This document shows, one piece after another, positions 34,583 through 41,953 of a stretch of 41,953 nucleotides of DNA. Every line of letters begins with the position of its first letter. The stretch's first letter is position 1. The notes under the pieces are model-generated. The model saw only the letters and a list, made by a program, of their open reading frames with translations, was not told the origin of the DNA and searched no databases. The DNA comes from Chitinophagaceae bacterium UBA7600. GTDB taxonomy: Bacteria > Bacteroidota > Bacteroidia > Chitinophagales > Chitinophagaceae. The stretch is taken from NCBI GenBank assembly GCA_002478885.1, contig DLKC01000080.1:1-41953 (forward strand), given 5' to 3'. A program made the translations under genes and the position numbers.

Positions 34583-37500
34583 TTACTGCTTAACGATCTT
34601 CACTTCTTTTTTGGTTCCATCTTCCAGCGTAACCGTAAGTATGTAACTGCCGGCAGGCCAGGCCGACGCCTTATAATTTAAGACGCTGCTGCCGCCCTGC
34701 ATATTGCGGGTTTCTGCGAGTAAGGTGTTGCCACCTGCATCATTCACTTTTACCAGTAGTTTTTGTGCAGCCTTTAGTTGCAGGTTCAGTTGAAAATTAT
34801 TGATAACAGGATTTGGCAATACGTTGACAGTGATCATATTCTTTAAATTCACTGCTACGGTTTTAGTGCTGATAATGGCATCATCACCTGCCAACTGCTG
34901 TAACCTGTAATAGACCGTTGAAGCCGTTGATTCGCCGATATTGCGATCGGTGTAGCTGTAGTTATTGTATGCCTGCAATTTGCGTGCGCTGAGCTTGCCA
35001 ATGGTCGTAAAATCGATACCATTTTCGCTTCGCTGAAGCGTGTAGCCCGCCACTTCTTTTTCGTTAACGGCCTGCCAGTTAAGCAAGGCATCGGTACCTG
35101 CCATATTACCCGCAAACTGAAGCGAGGCCGCTGCTGCCGTGTTTAATAAAGCCTGGGTGGGCTCAGAGCCGAGTTCTGCGGTACTTGCCTGCAGGAACAT
35201 TTTGTTATTGATCACGAGCCATGGCCAGAAGCTACCGATGGAAAGTGCGGGGAAATTATTATCGGCAACCGGGTGTGTACCCGCTTCTGTTCCGTCGCTT
35301 TGCCACATAACAATATTATAAAGGGCGTCTGTTACTGTAAAATAGAGGATGCCATTGGCATTGGTAAGGTTGCCGAGTTGAGAAGACGCTGAACCTGTTG
35401 AAATATCTTTCACCAGCACCGTTCCTTTTTTTGTTCCGTCTGATTTCCAGAGTTCCTTTCCATGCGAGCCATCATTGGCTGTAAAAAACACGGTGCTGTT
35501 GACCAATGTAAAATTATTGGGATAGCTGCCTGTCGCGCCGGGGTTGATATCTTTCACCAGTTTTGTACCGGCCGTTGTTCCATTGGTGATCCAGAGTTCT
35601 GTGCCCGCAAGAAAATCATCAGCGCCAAAAGCAAGATTGCCATTCAGCGAAGCGGAATGCTGGGGGAAGAAGTCAAAGTCAATCGCGTATACGGCGAAGT
35701 TTGATTTTAACATATGGGTGCCTTCATTTGTTCCGTCCGACACCCAGAAGTTATTGTCATTACTGTTGAAATAAACCAGGCTGTCTTTATAACTACGAAA
35801 CGATGCAGCTTTAGGATCAATGCCATTCAGCGTAATAGTGCCGGCAGCAGTGCCATCGGTAACCATCAATTGTGATGGCACATAGTAAGAAAAACCGGTA
35901 AACATCAGCTTGTTGTTTACAGCTGTAAGATCTCTCAAATAAGAATCGTTCAAAAAGTAATTAATCAAATGAGTTCCGCCTTCGGTACCGTCTGTTACCC
36001 ATAGATTAACGTCGCCGTAACTGGGATTGTTCGACAGCACAAAATAACACTTATTGCCCGAGGAATGGAATTGGGAAACGTCGGCCTGGTCGATCACAAA
36101 ATTTGAACCGGCTGAACCGGGTGTAAGGTCTTTCAGCATCTGCGTACCTGCGCTGGTTCCGTCGGTCTTCCATAACTCATTACCAAAAACAGGAGAGGCA
36201 GCTGACAGTACCAGCCCGTTACCCGCAGGGGCCATGAGAACCAGGGCGCTGTTCTGGTTACTGGTTTGTGAGCCCGGGTAAATATCTTTTACCATCACTG
36301 TACCCGCATTTGTTCCATCAGTTTTCCACAGCTCCTGGCCGTATGCATTGGTATTTGCATAGAAAAGCGCGTTGTTGTTAAGCGCGGCAAATCCATATGG
36401 GTAAGAGGAACTGGTGGTGCTCCGGTTGATATCTTTTACAAGCTCAGTTCCGGCTTCAGTGCCATCGCTTTTCCACAATTCAGCACCTGATGTTCCTGTC
36501 GCAGCAAAGATTACCTTGTTTTTATTGGGCGTTAAGTAAGACGGGTTTGAGCCCCCAAGGCCCGGGAATATGTCTTTAACAAGTTTCGTATTTGAATTCG
36601 TGCCGTCGCTCACCCAAAGTTCCTGGCCGTTTGCATCTTCGGCAGAGAAATATAACAGGTTATTGGCAGCCGTAAGTTTGGTCACACTGGTATTGTTAAA
36701 TGGTTTTACCAGGAAGGTGCCCTCAGCAGTGCCATCTGACTTCCATAAGCCAAAACCGAGTTCATTGGTAGCGGTGAAAAATACTTGATTGCGCACAACA
36801 GTAAGATAGGTTGGCGCTGAACTGTTGTATGGCCCGGCATAAATGTCAGCAACTTTATAAGTGCCATCGTAAGTACCATCGGAACGGTATAGCTCCCTGT
36901 CGCCGTTGCCGATATAGTATGGGTTAGCACCGGCACTGAAATAGAGTATGCCATTCATATTTACCAGTTCGCCAGGCAAAGAGCCATCCGTGCCGGGGAG
37001 AATATCTTTCACTATATTGCTGGTCACGCCGTCGGTTACCCATAACTCTGAACCATAATTGTAATCGTAGTTTACAAAGAATACTTTCTTTCCAATGCCC
37101 AGCATCTGACCGCAACCGAGCGAAGAGAAAACCTGTGTTGTTCCTTCGGAAGTGCCGTCGGATGCATAAATGCCGTCAGCAGCGGAATAAGTACTGTTGA
37201 GTACAAACCATAATTTGTTCCCGATTTTTGTCAGGTAAATGGGGTTTTGATAGTTCAGCCCCGGTGACAGGTCTTTTGTCAGGAATGTCCCGGCTTCGGT
37301 ACCATCGCTTCTCCAGATCTCATAGCCATTTACGTCATCAAAGCCAATAAAAAAAACGAGATTGTTTACAGCGGTAAGATAATTGGGGAAAGAACCAACG
37401 GTGCCCGGCAAAATATCACTTACCATTACTGTTCCTTCCGCGGTGCCATCGGTCTTCCACAACTCCATGCCGTGCTGCCCGTCATCGGCTACAAAAAATA

Positions 37501-37819
37501 TAATGTTGCCGGCAAGCGTAAGCGATGAAGGAAATGAGCCGGCGCCTGTATTGGGATTAATATCTTTCAGCATAAAAGTGCCGTTTTTCGTCCCGTCGGT
37601 ACGCCACAATTCATACCCATGCACACCATCACTGCTGGTGAAATAAGTAACGTTATTCAGCGTGGGAAATGTACGCTCCCTGTTGTTGATCGAAAAAGCG
37701 GAATTGGAAGGGTAGCTGTCTTTAGCATCGTTTACGTCTTTAATGATGCTGATATTCTGCGCATGCAGGGTGGTACAAAGCAACGCAGCAAGCCCTGCCA
37801 GCAGGTAGTTTTTTTTCAT
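34583..37819 (-). CDS. ELWxxDGT-repeat secreted protein with T9SS C-terminal sorting domain
   Basis: This 1078-residue protein has a signal peptide from the ATG at 37819 (MKKNYLLAGLAALLCTTLHA); a GTG two codons upstream is a less likely start. I count about 17 tandem repeats of roughly 45-60 residues. Each is built around a motif such as ELWRTDGTKNGT or ELWKSDGTEAGT, with intervening LTxxxNxxFFxAxD strands. Such repeats are recognised as ELWxxDGT or hyalin-like and probably fold as beta-propeller blades. The C-terminus is a T9SS sorting domain (VNVLPNPVINNFQLNLQLK ... PAGSYILTVTLEDGTKKEVK), preceded by a fibronectin-like segment. It should be exported through Sec, then T9SS, to the surface. 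Function is unknown; adhesion or ligand binding is plausible. Confidence 0.9.
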   Translation of the reverse strand: MKKNYLLAGLAALLCTTLHAQNISIIKDVNDAKDSYPSNSAFSINNRERTFPTLNNVTYFTSSDGVHGYELWRTDGTKNGTFMLKDINPNTGAGSFPSSLTLAGNIIFFVADDGQHGMELWKTDGTAEGTVMVSDILPGTVGSFPNYLTAVNNLVFFIGFDDVNGYEIWRSDGTEAGTFLTKDLSPGLNYQNPIYLTKIGNKLWFVLNSTYSAADGIYASDGTSEGTTQVFSSLGCGQMLGIGKKVFFVNYDYNYGSELWVTDGVTSNIVKDILPGTDGSLPGELVNMNGILYFSAGANPYYIGNGDRELYRSDGTYDGTYKVADIYAGPYNSSAPTYLTVVRNQVFFTATNELGFGLWKSDGTAEGTFLVKPFNNTSVTKLTAANNLLYFSAEDANGQELWVSDGTNSNTKLVKDIFPGLGGSNPSYLTPNKNKVIFAATGTSGAELWKSDGTEAGTELVKDINRSTTSSSYPYGFAALNNNALFYANTNAYGQELWKTDGTNAGTVMVKDIYPGSQTSNQNSALVLMAPAGNGLVLSAASPVFGNELWKTDGTSAGTQMLKDLTPGSAGSNFVIDQADVSQFHSSGNKCYFVLSNNPSYGDVNLWVTDGTEGGTHLINYFLNDSYLRDLTAVNNKLMFTGFSYYVPSQLMVTDGTAAGTITLNGIDPKAASFRSYKDSLVYFNSNDNNFWVSDGTNEGTHMLKSNFAVYAIDFDFFPQHSASLNGNLAFGADDFLAGTELWITNGTTAGTKLVKDINPGATGSYPNNFTLVNSTVFFTANDGSHGKELWKSDGTKKGTVLVKDISTGSASSQLGNLTNANGILYFTVTDALYNIVMWQSDGTEAGTHPVADNNFPALSIGSFWPWLVINNKMFLQASTAELGSEPTQALLNTAAAASLQFAGNMAGTDALLNWQAVNEKEVAGYTLQRSENGIDFTTIGKLSARKLQAYNNYSYTDRNIGESTASTVYYRLQQLAGDDAIISTKTVAVNLKNMITVNVLPNPVINNFQLNLQLKAAQKLLVKVNDAGGNTLLAETRNMQGGSSVLNYKASAWPAGSYILTVTLEDGTKKEVKIVKQ

Positions 37820-37965
37820 ATGCACTATTTGTTTTGGTTTGCGAAAGACATGAAATTATAGCTCAAAAAGATAATACAAAAAACTATTTTACCGGCGGAT
37901 AGATTTTATAAACAATTGATAAAAAAGAATTTGGGGCTTTCAACTGTTTACGGGTACCGGGCAAC

Positions 37966-38038
37966 AGTCCGGGCCTTTCCGGGCTGCGCTTCGCTACGGC
38001 CCGCCCATGGGCGGGCTACACCCTGCAAGTCCCGCAGC
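37966..38038. repeat. GC-rich palindromic sequence, possible second intergenic repeat type
   Basis: The segment contains a perfect 18-bp palindrome GCCCGCCCATGGGCGGGC (37999-38016) within a longer GC-rich hairpin region (CGGGCTGCGCTTCGCTACGG and a GCGGG/CCCGC pair). GC content is far above the flanks, where it lies among AT-rich DNA. It resembles, from memory, GC-rich extragenic repeats of Bacteroidota. It occurs only once here, so repeat status is inference. The rest of 37820-38089 shows no gene. Confidence 0.45.
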
Positions 38039-38089
38039 CATTCAGCAACACAGCAATATTCAACTGCAACAGCCAGTGTACCAGGCATA

Positions 38090-38117
38090 AAAAACCTGCG
38101 CAAATAAGTTGCGCAGG
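38090..38117 (-). terminator. rho-independent terminator of the Mo-hydroxylase operon
   Basis: On the minus strand the 9-bp stem CCTGCGCAA / TTGCGCAGG (38095-38103 and 38109-38117) has a 5-nt loop. It is followed by TTTTTTATG, about 22 bp past the cytochrome gene stop. Confidence 0.88.
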
Positions 38118-38139
38118 CTGGTTAATTTTTGAAACGTTG

Positions 38140-38559
38140 TTATTGTGCGGGCTTTCGTTCTGCCTTTACATCTGCGGGTAAAACAGGTTCGCCCTTGTTG
38201 CCCCAGGAGTTCCGGATGAAGTTCAATACATCTGATGTTTCCTGGTCGGTAAGGTCATAACCCGTCATGTCGGTATTGTATGCTGCACCGTTCACCGTGA
38301 TCTCACCGGTGGCGCCATACAGCGTTTGTTTGATGGATCTTTTTTTGTCGGCCATGAGGTAGTCTGATTTGGCCAGCGGTGGATAAACGCCTTCCAGGCC
38401 CTGGCCTTCCTCCATATGGCAGCTTTGGCAGTTGGTTACATAAAGTTCTTTGCCCCTTTCCATGCTTGCCTTTAAATCAAAAGTCTGGCCGGCAAAAGAA
38501 CAGAACAATAACGACGCTGTGATTGCCGTCGCTGAAAAAAGATTTTGTTTTTGTTTCAT
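38140..38559 (-). CDS. periplasmic c-type cytochrome
   Basis: This 139-residue protein (ATG at 38559) has a signal peptide (MKQKQNLFSATAITASLLFC). A single class I haem-binding motif, Cys44-xx-Cys47-His48, lies in TNCQSCHMEEGQGLEGVYPP. A candidate axial Met is in NTDMTGYDLTDQE. The longer upstream frame to 38685 adds 42 residues ahead of the signal peptide and is unlikely. It lies 139 bp downstream of the molybdenum subunit gene on the same strand and ends at a terminator. It is therefore likely the electron acceptor of that hydroxylase, passing electrons from its 2Fe-2S subunit to the respiratory chain. This pairing is common in periplasmic members of the xanthine dehydrogenase family. Confidence 0.9.
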   Translation of the reverse strand: MKQKQNLFSATAITASLLFCSFAGQTFDLKASMERGKELYVTNCQSCHMEEGQGLEGVYPPLAKSDYLMADKKRSIKQTLYGATGEITVNGAAYNTDMTGYDLTDQETSDVLNFIRNSWGNKGEPVLPADVKAERKPAQ

Positions 38560-38698
38560 ACAGCTCAATACATATTCCTGTTGAATAAAATAATGCAGTA
38601 TAAGCGAGCCTGTCATCCAATCGAAGCTGCAAAGGCAACGACGCTGATACGTGGATCGCAGCCCGCTACCGAATTGTAACAGCACTTATATAAATGCG

Positions 38699-40867
38699 CT
38701 ATACTTCATTAAGATCGAAAGGCAACCTGCGGATGCGTTTGCCTGTAAGATCAAAAATGGCATTGCACAGTGCCGGCGTAAAAGGAGGAAGCCCGGGCTC
38801 GCCAACGCCACCGGCTTTTTCGTTGTTATCCATGATATGCACTTCTATCACCGGGGTGTCAGTAAGGCGCGGCATCCGGTAGGCGTCAAAATTCTTTTCC
38901 ACAGCCTTGCCGTCGGTGAAATGTGTTTCGTGTTTGGTAGCGGCACCAAGTGCCATTACAATACTGCCTTCCACCTGCTGGCGGATAATATCCGGGTTAA
39001 CGTACCAGCCGCAGTCCATCACAGCTGTTACCTTATCAATCTTTACTTTGCCTTCTGTGTTCTTTGAGACTTTGACCACTTCGCCTACAATGCTTCCAAA
39101 ACATTCCGTGATTGCTACGCCCCAGCCTTCCTTTTTGCCGCGGTTTTTCCATCCTGTTTTTTCTTCCAGCATATCGATCAACGCCTGGTAGCGGTCGTTG
39201 TTTAAATGATTGCGCCTGAAGTCGAGCGGATCTTTGCCAGCGGCTATGGCCATTTCATCGAAGAAGCTTTCGTAGGCAAAGCCATTGGTTGATGAGTATA
39301 CCGAACGCCACCACATAACAGGTATGGGCGATTCTGTTGGCACATCACCAAAACTGTAATGCGGGATGCTTTCAAAATAGGGTTGCAGAAAGCCTTCCCC
39401 CGTACTGCCATTGTAAAATGTTTTATCGGCGCCGGGGTTCTGGTGATCCATATTCTGCGCCGCCATTTTTGCCTGCAGGGAAGTGATGTTGCCATTTTTG
39501 CTGATACCTGCTTTCATGCCGTAGGTAGCGCCGGGGCGGAAAGGCCCTTGTGTCATATCATCTTCGCGTGCCCATACGACCTGCACGGGTCCCTTTATTT
39601 CTTTTGAGATTACCACTGCTTCATAAGTGTAATCCGTGAAAGCCTTGCGGCCAAAGCCACCACCAAGGAAGGTCATGTTTACGGTAACGTCTTCCGGCTT
39701 GAGGCCAAGCCGTTGGGCAACATCGCTCTGTACCCAGTCAGGCCCCTGGATAGGTCCCCATATCTCTACCTTGCCCTCTTTTACATGCGCTATACAATTC
39801 AGTGGTTCCATACAGCTATGGCTTTCGTACGGCGTTTCATAAATGGCTTCTACTTTCAGGTCGGCTTTGTCAAATGCGGCCGGTGCGTTACCGCCCGTTC
39901 TTTGTGAAAGGCCTGGTTTGTTCAGGTCACTCTTCATCCTGTCGTAGACCTGGTCAGTGCCCAGGTGTTCAAAGCCACTGTCGTCCCATTCTACTTTTAA
40001 TGCCTTTCTGCCCTGCATGGCCGCCCAGGTATTGGTCGCCACAACGGCAACGCCTTCTCTTGTTGTAGCAAATACCGGCATCTGTACTTTAAAAACATGT
40101 TTAACACCCGGCACTGCTTTGGCAGCCGTATCATCAAAGCTCTTTACTTTACCAAGAAAACGCGGGTTGCGTTCCACCACTGCATAGAGCATTCCCTCTA
40201 TTTTTTTATCAAGACCAAAGATGGCTTTGCCGTTGACTTTGGAAGGTATGTCCTGGCGCTGGAGCGGCTTGCGTATGATCTTATAATCTTCCACATTTTT
40301 CAGCTTCACCGTTTTTGGCGGCTCAAGTTTGGCAGCGTCTTCCACCAACTCCCCGTAGGTGAATTTCTTCCCTGAAGGTTTGTGGAATACGGCACTGCTT
40401 TCGGCATAACATTCATGGCTGTCGACATTCCATCTTTTTGCCGCAGCCTGTATAAGCATTTCCCTTGCAGAAGCACCAACGCGCATGAGGTGTAAATAAG
40501 AACCGCGCACTGTTGAACTGCCGCCTGTGATCTGGCTGCCGTATTTATCCTGCGAACCCGGCGCAAAAAGTATCTGCACTTTATCCAGGTCCACTTCCAG
40601 TTCTTCCGCGATCATTTGTGGCACCACCTGGAAAGAACCTTGTCCCATTTCGGAACGGTGATTCATAATCGTTACTTTGCCCGATGAATCGATCGATACC
40701 CACGCATTCAGGCTTACGCCAAGGGTGTCGGCGGAGCCTGCATGAATAATCTTTGTTGCGTCATTGGCAGCAGCAGGCAGGTAATAGCCGATGGTAAGTG
40801 CGGCGCCGGTAAGTCCTGAAGCCTTTAAGAAATTCCGGCGGGAAACATTTTTATGTACCGTTTTCAT
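38699..40867 (-). CDS. xanthine dehydrogenase-family molybdopterin-binding subunit (IorB-like), Tat-exported
   Basis: This 722-residue catalytic subunit of a molybdenum hydroxylase adds oxygen from water to N-heterocycles or aldehydes. The twin-arginine signal is SRRNFLKASG (Arg10-Arg11), followed by a hydrophobic stretch, so the folded enzyme is exported by Tat. MoCo-binding features include MGQGSFQVVPQMIAEELEVD, TGGSSTVRGSYLHLMRVGAS and LGGGFGRKAF. The catalytic Glu690 is in GGVGEPGLPP near the C-terminus. Length and single-polypeptide layout fit isoquinoline 1-oxidoreductase beta-like proteins rather than the longer XdhB/CoxL type. The 2Fe-2S gene lies 18 bp upstream and the cytochrome c gene downstream. 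The true substrate is unknown. Confidence 0.95.
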   Translation of the reverse strand: MKTVHKNVSRRNFLKASGLTGAALTIGYYLPAAANDATKIIHAGSADTLGVSLNAWVSIDSSGKVTIMNHRSEMGQGSFQVVPQMIAEELEVDLDKVQILFAPGSQDKYGSQITGGSSTVRGSYLHLMRVGASAREMLIQAAAKRWNVDSHECYAESSAVFHKPSGKKFTYGELVEDAAKLEPPKTVKLKNVEDYKIIRKPLQRQDIPSKVNGKAIFGLDKKIEGMLYAVVERNPRFLGKVKSFDDTAAKAVPGVKHVFKVQMPVFATTREGVAVVATNTWAAMQGRKALKVEWDDSGFEHLGTDQVYDRMKSDLNKPGLSQRTGGNAPAAFDKADLKVEAIYETPYESHSCMEPLNCIAHVKEGKVEIWGPIQGPDWVQSDVAQRLGLKPEDVTVNMTFLGGGFGRKAFTDYTYEAVVISKEIKGPVQVVWAREDDMTQGPFRPGATYGMKAGISKNGNITSLQAKMAAQNMDHQNPGADKTFYNGSTGEGFLQPYFESIPHYSFGDVPTESPIPVMWWRSVYSSTNGFAYESFFDEMAIAAGKDPLDFRRNHLNNDRYQALIDMLEEKTGWKNRGKKEGWGVAITECFGSIVGEVVKVSKNTEGKVKIDKVTAVMDCGWYVNPDIIRQQVEGSIVMALGAATKHETHFTDGKAVEKNFDAYRMPRLTDTPVIEVHIMDNNEKAGGVGEPGLPPFTPALCNAIFDLTGKRIRRLPFDLNEV

Positions 40868-40885
40868 TGTAGTCTTTTTTGTTGG

Positions 40886-41353
40886 TTAAGCTTTTTGCAT
40901 AATGTCAGCAGCGGTCTTTACCGCCTTGCGGATGCGGGTATAGGTACCGCAGCGGCAAATCAAACCGCCCAGCGCGATGTCAATCTGCTTATCGTCCGGG
41001 GCAGGATTTTTCTTTAGCAATGCGGCCGCTGTCATGATGTGACCGCTCTGGCAATAGCCACATTGCGGCACCTGTTCTGCTATCCAGGCTTTCTGCACCG
41101 GGTGGGAATTATCTTCAGACAGTCCTTCAATGGTGGTGATCTTTTGATTTACTGCTGCAGAAACGGGCAGCGTGCAGGAACGGACCGCGTTGCCGTTCAG
41201 GTGAACCGTGCAGGCACCGCACTGCGCAATGCCACAGCCATATTTTGTTCCTGTTAAACCAACAAGATCGCGTATAGCCCACAGCAGCGGCATTTTTGCA
41301 TCTGCTTCAACCGTATAAGTCTTTTCGTTGATCTGTAAATTGTAGGTTGGCAT
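40886..41353 (-). CDS. 2Fe-2S subunit of molybdenum hydroxylase (IorA-like)
   Basis: This 155-residue protein carries both iron-sulfur clusters of the xanthine dehydrogenase family. A plant-type ferredoxin cluster is bound by Cys40, Cys45, Cys48 and Cys60 ([20 protein letters not shown]). A second, helical-domain cluster is bound by Cys98, Cys101, Cys133 and Cys135 ([20 protein letters not shown]). Electrons from the molybdenum centre pass through these to the cytochrome c. The ATG at 41353 gives the normal N-terminus [15 protein letters not shown]; the frame extends to 41569 only by translating intergenic repeat sequence. The gene begins the three-gene operon. It has no signal peptide and probably travels through Tat with the large subunit. 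Confidence 0.95.
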   Translation of the reverse strand: MPTYNLQINEKTYTVEADAKMPLLWAIRDLVGLTGTKYGCGIAQCGACTVHLNGNAVRSCTLPVSAAVNQKITTIEGLSEDNSHPVQKAWIAEQVPQCGYCQSGHIMTAAALLKKNPAPDDKQIDIALGGLICRCGTYTRIRKAVKTAADIMQKA

Positions 41354-41370
41354 AGTGGAGATTTTGTGGC

Positions 41371-41397
41371 CCAAGTTACTAAAATTTATATGGGCAA
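41371..41397 (-). promoter_or_regulatory. candidate promoter of the Mo-hydroxylase operon
   Basis: On the minus strand TTG (41397-41395) and TAACTTGG (41378-41371) are separated by 16 nt. The -7 box differs by one base from TAnnTTTG. It lies 18 bp before the ATG at 41353. Confidence 0.4.
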
Positions 41398-41525
41398 GAC
41401 CATGGAGCCGAGCGAATTTATTTGGCAAAGGTCCAGGGTCAGGGGCCATGATTCCTCCACCGTTTATTTTACCCGGCCCTGTTGGTCCATAGGGCTGTTT
41501 TCCCGATATTTGAGCATGGATTAAA

Positions 41526-41600
41526 GGGGCCCGGCTTTTTCTCGGCTGCCGGGCATCGTTGCGTCGCACACTGGTACGGCATTACGTAATTAAGCCTTGC
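41526..41600. repeat. interspersed inverted-repeat element, copy 9 (left half only)
   Basis: The left outer end GGGCCCGGCTTTTT and the left core TTGCGTCGCACACTGGTAC (41559-41577) are present, but no right arm is found in the following 250 bp. It is a solo half element. Sequence immediately upstream (41459-41525) is GC-rich without an assigned function. Confidence 0.7.
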
Positions 41601-41861
41601 GTATTTAATGTACTGGCTACAATAATAAATTGTTCGGCAGAGTTGTATAAAAATATTTTAAAAAATTAAAGTCCATTATTTTGGTAGACTAATATTTTAC
41701 CCCTACTTTTGTCCCATCATTATTTTATGCTTCTCAAACACAGTACATATATGGTTCACGACTCCCGAATGCGATGTTGCCGCATATGTCATACTATTTG
41801 ATTTTTTTTAATTTATTAGTCTACTATTTTTATAGACAAAAATTTAAACCATTACCAACTA
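41601..41861 (+). other. AT-rich leader region with promoter and flanking 11-bp inverted repeat
   Basis: No gene is seen. The notable features are the promoter at 41680-41711 and an 11-bp perfect inverted repeat, GTAGACTAATA (41684-41694) and TATTAGTCTAC (41814-41824), enclosing it and about 110 bp of leader. The expected leader from the promoter to the ATG at 41862 is about 145 nt. Confidence 0.45.
41680..41711 (+). promoter_or_regulatory. Bacteroidota-type promoter (TTTG-20-TACTTTTG)
   Basis: TTTG (41680-41683) and TACTTTTG (41704-41711) are separated by 20 nt, matching the consensus. It points toward the gene at 41862. The first copy of an 11-bp inverted repeat lies in the spacer, a good position for control by a DNA-binding protein. 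Confidence 0.6.
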
Positions 41862-41953
41862 ATGAAAAGGATTCTTATTGCCATTACATTTCTTATACCA
41901 GCATTTACATTTGCCCAGCTAAATGGTGCCTTGCAGTTAAGCGGCCGCATTGT
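41862..41953 (+). CDS. exported protein, N-terminal fragment (window edge)
   Basis: The ATG at 41862 opens a frame running off the end of the window (30 complete codons). It encodes a clear signal peptide (MKRILIAITFLIPAFTFA, then QLNG), followed by GALQLSGRI. A short motif of this kind after the signal is frequent at the start of carboxypeptidase-regulatory-like domains in Bacteroidota outer-membrane proteins. The protein family cannot be named from this fragment. It is preceded by a consensus promoter. Confidence 0.6.
   Translation, partial: MKRILIAITFLIPAFTFAQLNGALQLSGRI

Overview
The window comes from the chromosome of a Bacteroidota bacterium, most likely Chitinophagaceae (Chitinophagales). 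The evidence is a fused SecDF, two proteins with type IX secretion (T9SS) C-terminal sorting domains, a GLPGLI-family protein beside an outer-membrane beta-barrel protein, a DUF6600 (YXWGXW) lipoprotein, no Shine-Dalgarno-like sequences at most starts, and promoters of the Bacteroidota type (TTTG, 18-20 nt, TAnnTTTG). No rRNA, tRNA, CRISPR array, prophage or transposase gene was seen. The family-level placement is inference.

Layout. 1-1265: 5' part of glgB (-). 1512-5068: beta-barrel outer-membrane protein and GLPGLI protein (+). 5321-6305: a small membrane-anchored protein (-) divergent from an IscA/HesB-type Fe-S protein (+). 6377-9617: DUF6600 lipoprotein, GH19 lysozyme/chitinase-like enzyme and a small secreted protein, all (-). 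9845-15962: secDF, thymidine kinase and Kdo transferase on the minus strand, with one conserved hypothetical gene (+). 16299-20907: four nucleotide-sugar genes (+). 21256-26175: a giant C25 (gingipain-type) peptidase with a T9SS tail, of the PorU2 kind. 26235-28172: an acyltransferase (-) and an SPFH/prohibitin-like protein (+). 28407-34322: a tripartite RND efflux pump (TolC, adaptor, permease). 34583-37819: an ELWxxDGT-repeat T9SS cargo protein (-). 38140-41353: a periplasmic molybdenum hydroxylase (2Fe-2S subunit, Mo subunit, cytochrome c) (-). 41862 to the end: start of an exported protein (+).

The strongest structure not explained by genes is a family of about ten intergenic elements of roughly 110-225 bp. 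Each is built as a long imperfect inverted repeat. The inner arms are TTGCGTCGCACnCTTG / CAAGnGTGCGACGCAA, the outer ends resemble TTTTTGnnCCCGGCTTT and its complement, and the centre is variable. Copies lie at about 5.1, 8.0, 13.2, 16.1, 21.0, 27.0, 31.0, 34.4 and 41.5 kb. They are never inside a gene, two begin at the stop codon of the preceding gene, one splits the efflux operon, and one supplies the U-tract of a neighbouring terminator. They look like a non-autonomous, MITE- or REP-like element. This is the best candidate for something undescribed.

How the genes work together. Envelope biogenesis dominates: SecDF exports precursors; the T9SS-related peptidase and cargo are surface proteins; waaA makes the lipid A-Kdo core; the sugar-nucleotide genes feed surface polysaccharide; and the RND pump, the outer-membrane proteins and the periplasmic Mo-hydroxylase act in the envelope.
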